IMG/VR virus record: IMGVR_UViG_3300047558_000279
Coordinates: 1-41,919 of that record
Length of the DNA stretch: 41,919 nucleotides
Source of the DNA: a virus
Reading direction: 5' to 3' (one strand)
The stretch's first letter is position 1. Every line of letters begins with the position of its first letter. Both the position numbers and the translations under genes were made by a program. The notes below the pieces were generated by a model. That model saw only the letters and a list, made by a program, of their open reading frames with translations, did not search any database and was not told where the DNA came from. Below are positions 24,773 to 33,949 of this stretch, in pieces.

Positions 24773-27700
24773 TTGACTACTCCAAACAAACCAGTCCAAC
24801 CAGTGACGCCTACCCCTACGCCCACGCCAACTCCAGCAGACAACCAATCAATCTGGGCTAAAAACAGTAAGACCACTCGCAAGGTAGTCCGCCCAACTGT
24901 CGCTGGCGCTACGACAAGTTTCATGCCTAGCGTTAAAAAAGCGCCAGTAAAAAAGAACGCTCAAGAAAACGCAATCGCAAAAGTTCTCGGCGCATCAGTA
25001 AAACCAATCACAGACCTTTGGAATGGTACAGTATCCGTCGCATCTGCTGTAGTCAACACAATTGAAACTCCGCTTTACATGATTGAAGCAGCAACCGCTG
25101 CCAAGACCCGTTTCGATAAAAGCAGAGAAAACATTCTTGCTGACATTGCAGCACAAAAAGCAAAAGAACTTGGACGCCCACTAACATTCACTGAACTTGC
25201 ACACATCAACTACAACACTGACCTATCACAAAACCGCGACTACCAAAATGCTCAATCCGCTTTCAACGCAGAAATGGGTTCAGTAGGTTACACCGCAACC
25301 AACTGGACGCGCGGCGAAAAAGTAACCACAGGTAGCGATATCCTAGACATTTCATACGGCAAAAACCGTATCGCAAAGGGACAGTTCGACTGGGCAGGAA
25401 TGGGTTTAGATGTTGCCCTAGACCCAACAACTTGGATTCCAGGTGGCGTATTTATTAAACCACTCAAGGCTGCTGTTATAGGAACTAACGTTGGTCTAAA
25501 AACAATGAAACTTGCCAAAGCAGGTCAAGTTTCTGAGCGCCTAGTAGCAAAAAGTGAACTAGCAAAAACTGCTGCCCGTGTTGCAGGCAAAAGCAAAACA
25601 GTTCAAGAAAAAGCACTTGCCAAAACTGCTCAAACTGTTAAAGAATCATCCGTACCACTACGCCCAGGTGAAAGCCTTCTAAAGCAATACACCAACAAGC
25701 CAATTATCAAAAGCAACATTAAACGTGCAACTGGTGAAGCAGCAGTCAAACTCAACAAACTACAAAACCGTATTGCCGAAAACTTTTCCTACCGAACTGC
25801 ACCTGTCGCTGTCGGTGGAGTCAAAGCAACCGATGTTGTCGCATCGGGTCTAGAAGCAGGTTACAAGGCTGCCGCAGCCACCCTGCTAACTGAATACTCT
25901 AAGATGGGTATTGAGAAGGCTGTTCGCGCAGAATTTAGGACTGCTAAAAAGTTTGAAAAAGAAGCAGTCAAACTTGTAGATGAAAATAGCGCAGAGTTCC
26001 AGCCAAAAGTTAATGTTCCCCACGTAACGCCTGATGGTGTTTTTGTTCGTGATACTAAAGACCAAGTTTGGCGTTTCCCATCCAAAACCAAGGCTGATGA
26101 GTTCATTAAGACTGGTACTGGTAAAGCACCTAAAAAGGTTACAAAAGGCACAGCAACCATTGTTGACAATGCACCATTGGCTCTAAGCGCAGATGCTGTA
26201 AAAGCCATCCCTGCAAGTACGCAAAGCACTAAGCAGGCTAAGTCTGTTCTAGACCAAGTTAACAAACTATCATCTAAGGCTACAGGAACATCCAACGCTG
26301 AAAACCTTATCCCTAAAATTGATGCAATCGTTAACCGTGTAGACGCAGGACAACTATCCGCAACCACTCAAGCAGCAATCAAAAATGTTGTAAAGAATGG
26401 TGCAGACCCTATTGCCCTACTCCGCACGTACGGTTCAAAGGGTTCGCGCGGCGACGAAAAGAACTTTCTTCGTGCATTAGCAGCAAAGCCTATTATCTCC
26501 ATGACTGGCGCAAGCAATTCTTTCATGACCCTACTTAAAGACCCTAAGTTTGCTTGGGCTACTGCTTCGCCAAGTACAAAAAAGCAGGTTCTTGACCTAT
26601 TCACTCAATACGCTGATGGTGCAAAGGGCAGCCAAGCCAGCAAACTAGAAGAACTAACTGGTATCCTTGGCGTAGAAACAGCAGCAAAAATTGCTAAAAC
26701 TGGTGTGCTAGACCCAGCAAAAGAAACTAACACGACAGCACTACAGCAAATCCTTGCAGGACTACCAAAACAGGCTGAAAAGAAATACGCCGATTTCAAC
26801 GAACTACTTGACGGACTCAAGGCAGGCGACACCAACATCGACATTAAGGTGCTGGAAAAGATTGTCAAACTTGTTGACCCAGAAAACAGCACCATTGCCA
26901 AGGTTGATAAGGCAGTATCGAAAGAAACTTCCTACGAACAAATCAAGAACATTCTTATCACTAAGGGTCCACAATCCCTCGCTGAAACTAAGCGTCAAAT
27001 TGAACTAGCCGATATCCCAACCTTCCTCAAGGCTGAAGGGCTAAGCCATGCTGACGCTATCGCAGTAACTGTTCAAGCACGCCTAGACGGAACCGCACCA
27101 AAACTTCCAGCAGCCCAACTAGCCGAACGCCAAGCAGCCTCAACCCGTATCGCAGACTCCCTAGACGCAGGCATGCAAAAAGAAGTAGCCCGTGCAGCCG
27201 ACAGCATCAACAAGGGACTATCAGGACAATTCGCCTACCTACAAACCATTAAAGACCAAGTAGATGCGTTTGAAGGTGCAACAAGCGCAGGCGATATGGC
27301 TGTACGCTCGTCCAAACTCAAAAAAGCCGCCATCATCAACGAACTCACTACCAACACTGAAGCCCGTATTATGGCTGACGCGTTCGGTAAAGCCCGCCAC
27401 GACTCCTCATTCAAAAAGATTGCTGGCGGCAAGAGCGAAAACCTTGGACACGCTGACCCAGACAACATCCTAAAACGACTACGCATCACCCTACCCCTAA
27501 TTGACGACACCATCCTCGCTACCATGGGAACTCGCATCGTAGCCAAGAAAACTGCTGCTGCTGCAAAGAAAGATGGACGCCACTTCATCTACACCTCAAC
27601 CCCAGCACTCGTCAAAATCCTGGACACTACAACTGCTGGACGTGACGTACTAAAGCGTGCGCTAATCCCAGACACCCGAAAAGGCTACCTGAAAACTGAC

Positions 27701-30700
27701 GTCCTAGACTTCGTAGCAGTAAACGAAGTAGTCCGTTCTCTAGTTGAAGCCAAAGAACTAAACAAAACTGTAAACACCGCAGACCTCCTCAAGGTGCTAA
27801 CCCGCAAGGGCGAAAACGCTACCGCATGGTCACCAAAGTTTAAAGCAGAAGCGCAACAAGTCGCAGCAGAATTCCTAGACTATGTAAGCAAACCAAAGGT
27901 TATTCAAATGTTTGAAGACCTACACATTGCACGTAGCCTAGCCACAGTAGAAGACTCCATCGTACGAGTCAACCGCCTAAACGAAGACCTATTCCACGCC
28001 CTAGTCCAAGGTTGGAAAGCAAACCTAGACACAGGCATTGACTCTACCGCAGCCCGCGCACAACTCGTCCGCGACTGGTTCCAAAAGTTTGTCTACCTAT
28101 CAGGACTACTAGAACAATCAGACAGCCGAACTACTAAAGCAGTATTCCAATCCGCAGCACTCATGTTCCTATCCCAAGGAAAAATTGCTAGAACCATTAA
28201 CGATGCTGTAGCCCCATCACTCATCGGTTCAGCACGCTCAGCAGACGCAGAAACCCGCCAAATCTGGGAAGACATCACCGAAGCAATCAACGGAATGTAC
28301 AAGTACGATGGCGTAAATGCTACCCCACGCCTCGGAAAAGCAACCGTACCATTCCCATCTGAAAAGGCTATGGCTACCGCTACCGACCTTTACACCGAAG
28401 CAAAAATCGCTTACGAAACCCATGTAGCCAAACTAGATGGACTAACCGCTAAAGCAGACATCGCTGCATGGCACAAAGACTTTAGCGTATTCCAGACCAA
28501 ACTAGATGCTGCCCGCCAACAAGCAGCCACACTAGGCATCCCCACCGCACACTGGGATAATGGCGAATGGGTTCCAAGCGAATACTACAACCACGAAAAC
28601 GCTCTAGCCAAGGCTAAAGAAGACCCAAAGAACATGGTTGTAACTGCTGACGGAATCATCCGCGCAGCCGTAACTGACACCCCGCCACCAGTCCCAGTGA
28701 AGGGTCAAAAACTTTCCAAGGCTGAATCCGAAAAATGGATTCAAACAATGAAGGAAGAAAACGTTGTCCGAGCAATCGACGCTATGCGCGGACAACACGA
28801 AGACAACGCCTCATGGATTCTAAACCACTGGGAAGATTTCAATAAACTAGGTCTAGACCCAGAAGAAACCAACATTCGCATCTTCCAAGAAATGTATGCC
28901 CGTACCTACGACGACGCACAAATCAAGGTAATGTCGGGTCGCATTTCCTACGATACGCCACGCGGACCACTCGGCGTAAATGAAGCACGCGACACAGGCG
29001 CATTACGCATGACATCCGCATCAAATGCTGTCAGCGGACGCTGGGAAACCCGCCCAGTAATGAACCGCGCTGAATCTACCGTTCACAACGACATCAGCCA
29101 CATCACCGACGCTATGCGTGGCATCCGCAACAAATATCTGAAGGGCGAACGCAAACTTGCGCCAGCAGAATTTAAAAAAGCATTTGCTATCGCCCTAACC
29201 CACTCCGCCCCGCGCCGTGGAACTGACAAATACGTTGCAGAACTAGCAGCAGACCTACGCAGCATCCTAGACCCAATCTTCGGTTCCCCAGACACCAGCG
29301 AACTAATCAAGGCTGGCATCAGTCCAACCATGTTCACTAAAGCACTATCGCGTTACGGACTAGGTGAAGAACTAGGTTTTCAAATACCAACCCAAAACGG
29401 CAACCCGACTGAACTAGCCAACTACCTCAAATGGCTACCATTCGCAGAAGCACCAAAGGCTCTTAAAGGCACAGGCGAATACGCTTCATGGCTAGAACGC
29501 TCAAAACTATTTAAAGAAAGCGGCGAAGACCCATTTGTAGTCCTAACCCGACTAGCCAGCGCCATCCAATTTGCAAAAACCGAAAAAACATTCGTAACTG
29601 ACTTTGCCACCCGCTTCGGATGGCAAGCAGACCCAGCAATGAGCATGCAAAAAGCCATCGAAAATGGCTGGGTACAAATCAAGGGTATTTCTGGTGGCAC
29701 AGGAATCGACCTAACCCATTACCTACCAGAACCTAAAAACGGCGGACTATTCCCGCCAGACATCGCTAAAGAATTCCTATCACTCAACCGTGAATGGAAC
29801 AAAATCTTTAATGACCCAGCCAAAGCAAAAGAAATCACCCGCGCAATCATGGACATTATGGGTACACTCAAAACTACCCAAACCATTTTCCGCCTAGGAC
29901 ACCACGTGACCAACCTAGTTGGCGACTCCAGCGCAGCCCTAATCGCAGGCGTAACAAACCCTAAGCACTGGGGTTGGGGAATGGCAATCGCAGCAAAACA
30001 TGTTGGCACAGACCTAGCCACCAAATTTGGTGTAGACAAAGTAGCCAACAAAATTGTTCGCGCCGTAGAATCAATCAAAAACCCTAGCCGCGCGCTAGAA
30101 GTAGCCGATAAATACGGTGCAAAAAATCCTGCCGTAGTTATCAACAAATCTGGAAAAAACCGCCAAATCCCAGTAACCCTAGACGAATGGCTGCGCCTAT
30201 TTGAAGAACGCGACATCATCACCGCAGGTATCGTACAAAACGACACCCCAGGAATGATGGAATCTGTCCTCAACGATGTCGCACTAAAATCTGACAAAAA
30301 CAGCCTAACTCAACGCGTTATCCACAAAATGCGTATAGGTGGAGCCGCTGTAGCAAAACCAGTAAGCAGCGTATCCTCTTACTACGGAAACGCAATCCGC
30401 GCAGCCCACGCACTAAAAGTAATCCAATCACAATCATGGAACAGCATCGAAGAAGCCCTAGATGCAGCAAACGATGTAGTAAACCGCTACCACCCAACAC
30501 TACAATCCCTAGCCGCCCGCGAACGCAAATATCCACGCATCGCTTTCACCTACTACACTTGGCTACGCGTAGCACACAATGCGCTCCTTGACATGATGAC
30601 AGACCACACAGCAGCAATGCTAATCCCATCAAAGGTAATCTACCAGCAATCACAACAAGCAGGATTCCAGCCAGAAAGCATCGGCTCACCATGGCAAGAC

Positions 30701-31252
30701 AAGGGAAACTACCTTAAGGGACAAAGTTACAGCGTTTACGGACCAACCGAAAACGGACCAAACGGACCAGTAGTTTACAAGCGCAGCATCCTCCCACTTG
30801 ACGTTCTAGATACTTGGTCATTTGTTTACGACCCAGCACTAAGCGCAGAAGGCAACACTTTCTACAACTTCTACCAACTAGCAGGAACAGCACTTAAATC
30901 AAGTAACGCCGCAATCAAACCATTTGGTGAACTAATCCTACAAAAAGACCTAGACACCAACACCCCAGAAGACATCCAAACTTTCTCTGCGCTAGCAGAT
31001 AAGTTCGTACAAGGGATTGGTTTCACATCTCTTGCTAAGGGTCTAGGCGCAGACTGGGCAGTACCATACAACCGCCGCCCAGAAAATACCACAAAACCAA
31101 TCACTGAACTAGAAAAAAACACTGCCCTAATGAACTGGCTTGGCGGACAAAAACAGCAAAACCTACAAACCATCCGCACCATTCCAGCAATCAAGCGTGA
31201 ACAGCGTGCTAGAATGAAATCACTTCGTGAAATGAAAAACCAAGGAAAATAA
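24773..31252 (+). CDS. Giant internal virion protein, 2,159 aa
   Basis: A 2,159-residue protein, about 15% of the genome. It begins at TTG 24773 with TAGGCGG upstream. Residues about 7-25 are a Pro/Thr run (PTPTPTPTP). Most of the rest is helical and Lys/Ala-rich. The last 500 residues contain NLVGDSSAALIAGVTNPKHW, RVIHKMRIGGAAVAKPVSSV and ARERKYPRIAFTYYTWLRVA, with several hydrophobic helices, and the protein ends in a basic tail (KREQRARMKSLREMKNQGK). No transglycosylase or protease motif was found. Large internal proteins of podoviruses form the core and the DNA-ejection channel, the most likely role here. A short tail makes a tape-measure role unlikely. Confidence 0.7.
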   Translation: MTTPNKPVQPVTPTPTPTPTPADNQSIWAKNSKTTRKVVRPTVAGATTSFMPSVKKAPVKKNAQENAIAKVLGASVKPITDLWNGTVSVASAVVNTIETPLYMIEAATAAKTRFDKSRENILADIAAQKAKELGRPLTFTELAHINYNTDLSQNRDYQNAQSAFNAEMGSVGYTATNWTRGEKVTTGSDILDISYGKNRIAKGQFDWAGMGLDVALDPTTWIPGGVFIKPLKAAVIGTNVGLKTMKLAKAGQVSERLVAKSELAKTAARVAGKSKTVQEKALAKTAQTVKESSVPLRPGESLLKQYTNKPIIKSNIKRATGEAAVKLNKLQNRIAENFSYRTAPVAVGGVKATDVVASGLEAGYKAAAATLLTEYSKMGIEKAVRAEFRTAKKFEKEAVKLVDENSAEFQPKVNVPHVTPDGVFVRDTKDQVWRFPSKTKADEFIKTGTGKAPKKVTKGTATIVDNAPLALSADAVKAIPASTQSTKQAKSVLDQVNKLSSKATGTSNAENLIPKIDAIVNRVDAGQLSATTQAAIKNVVKNGADPIALLRTYGSKGSRGDEKNFLRALAAKPIISMTGASNSFMTLLKDPKFAWATASPSTKKQVLDLFTQYADGAKGSQASKLEELTGILGVETAAKIAKTGVLDPAKETNTTALQQILAGLPKQAEKKYADFNELLDGLKAGDTNIDIKVLEKIVKLVDPENSTIAKVDKAVSKETSYEQIKNILITKGPQSLAETKRQIELADIPTFLKAEGLSHADAIAVTVQARLDGTAPKLPAAQLAERQAASTRIADSLDAGMQKEVARAADSINKGLSGQFAYLQTIKDQVDAFEGATSAGDMAVRSSKLKKAAIINELTTNTEARIMADAFGKARHDSSFKKIAGGKSENLGHADPDNILKRLRITLPLIDDTILATMGTRIVAKKTAAAAKKDGRHFIYTSTPALVKILDTTTAGRDVLKRALIPDTRKGYLKTDVLDFVAVNEVVRSLVEAKELNKTVNTADLLKVLTRKGENATAWSPKFKAEAQQVAAEFLDYVSKPKVIQMFEDLHIARSLATVEDSIVRVNRLNEDLFHALVQGWKANLDTGIDSTAARAQLVRDWFQKFVYLSGLLEQSDSRTTKAVFQSAALMFLSQGKIARTINDAVAPSLIGSARSADAETRQIWEDITEAINGMYKYDGVNATPRLGKATVPFPSEKAMATATDLYTEAKIAYETHVAKLDGLTAKADIAAWHKDFSVFQTKLDAARQQAATLGIPTAHWDNGEWVPSEYYNHENALAKAKEDPKNMVVTADGIIRAAVTDTPPPVPVKGQKLSKAESEKWIQTMKEENVVRAIDAMRGQHEDNASWILNHWEDFNKLGLDPEETNIRIFQEMYARTYDDAQIKVMSGRISYDTPRGPLGVNEARDTGALRMTSASNAVSGRWETRPVMNRAESTVHNDISHITDAMRGIRNKYLKGERKLAPAEFKKAFAIALTHSAPRRGTDKYVAELAADLRSILDPIFGSPDTSELIKAGISPTMFTKALSRYGLGEELGFQIPTQNGNPTELANYLKWLPFAEAPKALKGTGEYASWLERSKLFKESGEDPFVVLTRLASAIQFAKTEKTFVTDFATRFGWQADPAMSMQKAIENGWVQIKGISGGTGIDLTHYLPEPKNGGLFPPDIAKEFLSLNREWNKIFNDPAKAKEITRAIMDIMGTLKTTQTIFRLGHHVTNLVGDSSAALIAGVTNPKHWGWGMAIAAKHVGTDLATKFGVDKVANKIVRAVESIKNPSRALEVADKYGAKNPAVVINKSGKNRQIPVTLDEWLRLFEERDIITAGIVQNDTPGMMESVLNDVALKSDKNSLTQRVIHKMRIGGAAVAKPVSSVSSYYGNAIRAAHALKVIQSQSWNSIEEALDAANDVVNRYHPTLQSLAARERKYPRIAFTYYTWLRVAHNALLDMMTDHTAAMLIPSKVIYQQSQQAGFQPESIGSPWQDKGNYLKGQSYSVYGPTENGPNGPVVYKRSILPLDVLDTWSFVYDPALSAEGNTFYNFYQLAGTALKSSNAAIKPFGELILQKDLDTNTPEDIQTFSALADKFVQGIGFTSLAKGLGADWAVPYNRRPENTTKPITELEKNTALMNWLGGQKQQNLQTIRTIPAIKREQRARMKSLREMKNQGK

Positions 31253-31510
31253 ATGACTGAGACGAACCCAAACCTAGAACACACTGCCCGCATCATGTTT
31301 GCGACACTCAACAGCGTCTACCAACTGCACGCAGCAGTAGAACTAGAAGCCGAAGATGACAGCATCATCGCTGCCTGTCAACACTGCTCCAGCATCGCTG
31401 AAGCCATCATCCACTATCCATGCCCAACGGTCAGGCTTCTACTGTCCGACATGGTAGTTGAAGCAGCGCCCGAAGATGAGCCTGCAAACGAAGAAACCCC
31501 CGCCGAATAA
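31253..31510 (+). CDS. Small acidic hypothetical protein
   Basis: An 85-residue acidic protein starting directly after the giant gene stop (TAAATG). It is helical (ARIMFATLNSVYQLHAAVEL) with a CQHC pair at about 42-45 and an acidic tail (EDEPANEETPAE). The terminator hairpin begins within its last codons. No family is recognised. It is the last gene of the plus-strand late operon. Confidence 0.65.
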   Translation: MTETNPNLEHTARIMFATLNSVYQLHAAVELEAEDDSIIAACQHCSSIAEAIIHYPCPTVRLLLSDMVVEAAPEDEPANEETPAE

Positions 31511-31523
31511 GCGGGGGTTTTCC
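31494..31523. terminator. Bidirectional terminator between convergent operons
   Basis: A 10-bp perfect stem, AAACCCCCGC at 31494-31503 with GCGGGGGTTT at 31511-31520, loop CGAATAA, followed by TCC. It includes the stop codon of the upstream plus-strand gene and lies just past the end of the convergent minus-strand gene at 31525, so it serves both operons. Confidence 0.9.
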
Positions 31524-31524
31524 T

Positions 31525-31710
31525 CTAAGCCTGATACTGTGGAGGCGTAGTCAAACGCTTCCTACTATAATCCTGAGGCAACTGAGCAATCCCAGGAGCC
31601 TTATTCATACTAGGTCGACGGTCAACCGCAAAACTCTTACGAGGCTTCTTACCCTTAGCGCGCTTAGCAGCCAATGCCGCCATAGCAGCCTCAGGAGACC
31701 AATCAGCCAC
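31525..31710 (-). CDS. Small basic hypothetical protein
   Basis: A 61-residue basic protein (MADWSPEAAMAALAAKRAKG, then KKPRKSFAVDRRP). It is the last gene of the minus-strand operon. The short helical start followed by a basic, proline-containing tail suggests a virion-bound or nucleic-acid-binding peptide. No family is recognised. Confidence 0.6.
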   Translation of the reverse strand: MADWSPEAAMAALAAKRAKGKKPRKSFAVDRRPSMNKAPGIAQLPQDYSRKRLTTPPQYQA

Positions 31711-31712
31711 GA

Positions 31713-31934
31713 CTAGTCTTCCTTACCCATCTCACTAATCTTCGACATGAGTTCGTCAATCTTTAGTTGACGGTCAGCCTGACCATTAGGACGATTATCG
31801 CCCAACAGAGTCTTCAATTGCGCAATAAGAGCATCCTTAGACTCGGTAGGCTTACCAGCCATGTCACCACACGAAGCGCAGTCACACTCACAGCAATCCT
31901 CAGACTCTACTTCAATCTCAATTTTCGTAGTCAT
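31713..31934 (-). CDS. Cysteine-rich small hypothetical protein
   Basis: A 73-residue acidic protein with a dense cysteine cluster (ESEDCCECDCASCGD; five Cys in residues 14-22) that could hold metal. The C-terminal half is helical (DRQLKIDELMSKISEMGKED). Its start overlaps the upstream stop by one base (TAATG on the minus strand). Function unknown. Confidence 0.65.
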   Translation of the reverse strand: MTTKIEIEVESEDCCECDCASCGDMAGKPTESKDALIAQLKTLLGDNRPNGQADRQLKIDELMSKISEMGKED

Positions 31935-32395
31935 TACTTACCCTTACCTTTACTAGAAGCATCAAACTTAGCCATACCAGCCTGCTTAGCAGCCTTACCC
32001 TTACCAGCAAGGCTACGCAAAGCAGCACCACGAGCAGCGTTCTTTGCCGTATTCTGGGCTGGAGTCAATCTAGGGTCATAGCCTAGGCGTGGACGCGCAC
32101 GCTCAGCCCAACGAGTAGCATCAGCACGTGCAGCACCAGACTCCCAAGCAGTCTGCGCCCAGTTAGCATCCCTACTTGCACGGTCATGAGCAGTGTAGCC
32201 ATTAGCATCAGTTGGCGCACCAAAGTCAGTCGCTGAACCAGGACCAAAAACTCTATCCTGAGCAGCAGGCTTATTCATCAGGTCAATCCAATGACCCTTA
32301 GCGTTAGCGTCAGCAGCACGACCAGTGTTAATAACATCTTCCTTAGTAAAAGGCTTATAAGGCTTGTTATTTGGAGTATATTTTTTCTTAGCCAT
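31934..32395 (-). CDS. Basic Ala-rich hypothetical protein
   Basis: A 153-residue basic protein beginning MAKKKYTPNNKPYKPFTKED and ending KFDASSKGKGK. The central part is Ala/Asp/Arg-rich. The high charge and disorder resemble DNA-condensing virion proteins, but no family is recognised. TAATG overlaps at both ends show tight coupling. Confidence 0.65.
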   Translation of the reverse strand: MAKKKYTPNNKPYKPFTKEDVINTGRAADANAKGHWIDLMNKPAAQDRVFGPGSATDFGAPTDANGYTAHDRASRDANWAQTAWESGAARADATRWAERARPRLGYDPRLTPAQNTAKNAARGAALRSLAGKGKAAKQAGMAKFDASSKGKGK

Positions 32396-32535
32396 TACTG
32401 ACCCTTTCTTGCAGGGATTTTGCCCTCTGCACGTAATTTTGCCAACTGAATAGCAACAGCCTGCTTCTTAGGCAGGTAATCACGCTTACCATCCTTCATG
32501 TGGTAAGCCTGCTTTTCAGTAAACTTGTAAGGCAT
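32395..32535 (-). CDS. Short basic protein, DUF6496-like, 46 aa
   Basis: A 46-codon frame on the minus strand, MPYKFTEKQAYHMKDGKRDY at the start and then LPKKQAVAIQLAKLRAEGK. The pattern K-KQA-AI-L resembles the small phage family DUF6496 (SRKQAIAIALSEA). It exactly fills the gap between two genes, with one-base overlaps (TAATG) on both sides, so it is very likely real despite its size. Confidence 0.65.
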   Translation of the reverse strand: MPYKFTEKQAYHMKDGKRDYLPKKQAVAIQLAKLRAEGKIPARKGQ

Positions 32536-32777
32536 TAGTAACTACGCCCGCCTCTAGCGCGCATACGAGCCAACGCAGACCCAAAAGGAGAAGGCATCTG
32601 CTGCTTCACACCCTTACCATAAGCAGGCGTAGGAGTAGCATCAGTCTTCTTAGGCTGCGAACGACCACGAAGCGCACCAGATGGATTCGGCTTAGTGACA
32701 CTATCAGGCATCTTAGGTACAGGCTTAATAGGTGGAAGCCGAGGCGGAACTGGCTTTGGACGAGGAGCGATAGCCAT
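32535..32777 (-). CDS. Proline-rich basic protein
   Basis: An 80-residue protein. The first 35 residues are nearly all Pro, Lys and aliphatic (MAIAPRPKPVPPRLPPIKPV). The rest is basic and Gly/Arg-rich, ending ARMRARGGRSY. It is likely disordered. One-base overlaps link it to both neighbours. Function unknown. Confidence 0.6.
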   Translation of the reverse strand: MAIAPRPKPVPPRLPPIKPVPKMPDSVTKPNPSGALRGRSQPKKTDATPTPAYGKGVKQQMPSPFGSALARMRARGGRSY

Positions 32778-33070
32778 TACTTTTCATCTTTCTTACTAGT
32801 CTGTGCTTGCACAGATTCAACTTGCTTAGAAATCAAGTCATTAAACTCAGCATCAAGCACCTCACCACGCAAAGCATAAGTGAAAAACAACCCAATAGCC
32901 AACCCTACAAGTGTACCAGTCGCACCAAAAAGCACAGACTCAAACGCGTCCATACTAAAAATAGGTAAATTACCTACACCCATAAACGACAAGCCAGCAC
33001 CAGCGCCAAGCGCAGCCACACGCAGCGTACGCTTCACCTTAGGACGCTTGGTAAACGGGGTCTTAGCCAT
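32777..33070 (-). CDS. Membrane protein in the lysis region, holin candidate
   Basis: A 97-residue protein with a basic start (MAKTPFTKRPKVKRTLRVAA), two hydrophobic segments at about 18-37 and 46-67 (FGATGTLVGLAIGLFFTYAL), and a charged C-terminal tail. Two transmembrane helices directly downstream of the endolysin gene fit a class II-like holin or antiholin. The other candidate is at 33677-33949. Confidence 0.55.
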   Translation of the reverse strand: MAKTPFTKRPKVKRTLRVAALGAGAGLSFMGVGNLPIFSMDAFESVLFGATGTLVGLAIGLFFTYALRGEVLDAEFNDLISKQVESVQAQTSKKDEK

Positions 33071-33675
33071 TACTCAGCCTTCGCTACAGGTTTAGCCTTA
33101 GGCTTCACAGCAGGCTTCACAACAGGCTTAGGAGCCTCAACAACAGGCTCAGCCACAGGTTCTGCTACAGGCTCTACAACAGCCTTAGGAGCCTTAGGGT
33201 CAGAAGCATAAGCAGGACGACCAACACCCATAATTACAGACATGTTACGCCACTGCTCCTGAACAACACCACCATTACTGTGCGACTTATCCGAAGTATT
33301 ACCCTCAATACACTTCAACTGACCCTTATGCGCGCCATGACCAACCTCAGTAACAATACCAACATGGTCCTGCGAACCATCATGGTCCCAATCAAAAAAC
33401 GCTAGGTCACCAACCTTAGCCTCAGCAGTCGGATGCCAAGCCTTCTTAGCCTTAAAAAATTCGATACCCTTACCGCAAGAGTTAAAACCCTTCTGCGACT
33501 GCGCACCCTTAACTAGTTCCGCGTGACCAGCAGCAGCCAAAGCCCACGAAACAAAACAAGCACACCAAGGAGCATGGTTAGCACCATACCACTTACCAAA
33601 AATGTTGTCCTTACCCTTACCCTCAACATAACCAAGGTGCTTACGAGCGTGAGCGATAACATCAACAGCAGACAT
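33070..33675 (-). CDS. CHAP-domain endolysin
   Basis: A 201-residue lysin. The CHAP amidase/peptidase residues are Cys38 (PWCACF), His104 (DHVGIV) and Glu124 (CIEGNTS). The G-D-L-A-F-F-D segment at 89-95 is typical. Residues about 155-201 are a linker-like Pro/Val/Ala/Lys repeat (VEPVAEPVAEPVVE; KPVVKPAVKPKAKPVAK) with no recognisable wall-binding fold; its basic end may bind the envelope. It cuts peptidoglycan peptide bonds at lysis. It is flanked on both sides by membrane-protein genes. Confidence 0.9.
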   Translation of the reverse strand: MSAVDVIAHARKHLGYVEGKGKDNIFGKWYGANHAPWCACFVSWALAAAGHAELVKGAQSQKGFNSCGKGIEFFKAKKAWHPTAEAKVGDLAFFDWDHDGSQDHVGIVTEVGHGAHKGQLKCIEGNTSDKSHSNGGVVQEQWRNMSVIMGVGRPAYASDPKAPKAVVEPVAEPVAEPVVEAPKPVVKPAVKPKAKPVAKAE

Positions 33676-33676
33676 A

Positions 33677-33949
33677 CTACATCCCTAAAATAAAAGTAAC
33701 AATAGTCGTCCCAACAGCAAGTATAGCACCCACAATAGCCGCACGCGCCGAAACCTGAGCCGACTTCACATCCACCAAAACCGTGTCATGCTTCACCGCA
33801 TCCAACTCCAACACACGCACACGCGCAGGCAAATCAGACATACCCTTCAACTCAGAAGCAAGTTGAATCAACAACTTATTAGTCTCCTGCTGCTCCTTAT
33901 ACAAATCATTAATCGTCACTTTAACGTGCGCAACAGCAGGTTCAGACAT
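33677..33949 (-). CDS. XhlA/holin-like membrane protein with a coiled coil
   Basis: A 90-residue protein with a helical coiled-coil region (LYKEQQETNKLLIQLASELK, then LPARVRVLELDAVKHDTVLV) and one C-terminal transmembrane helix at about 68-89 (RAAIVGAILAVGTTIVTFIL). This layout matches haemolysin XhlA-type and related holin partners. It lies immediately upstream of the endolysin in the operon. Confidence 0.65.
   Translation of the reverse strand: MSEPAVAHVKVTINDLYKEQQETNKLLIQLASELKGMSDLPARVRVLELDAVKHDTVLVDVKSAQVSARAAIVGAILAVGTTIVTFILGM

Noticed and set aside
30318-30326. A single TTATCCACA (perfect DnaA box) inside the giant gene
   Set aside because: It is alone, within coding sequence, and one 9-mer match in this length is expected by chance fairly often; unlike the tandem pairs it has no repeat context.
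24773-31252. Giant gene as a tail tape-measure protein
   Set aside because: No tail-tube, sheath or assembly-chaperone genes are present, and the neighbours are podovirus-type adaptor, nozzle and ejection-like proteins.
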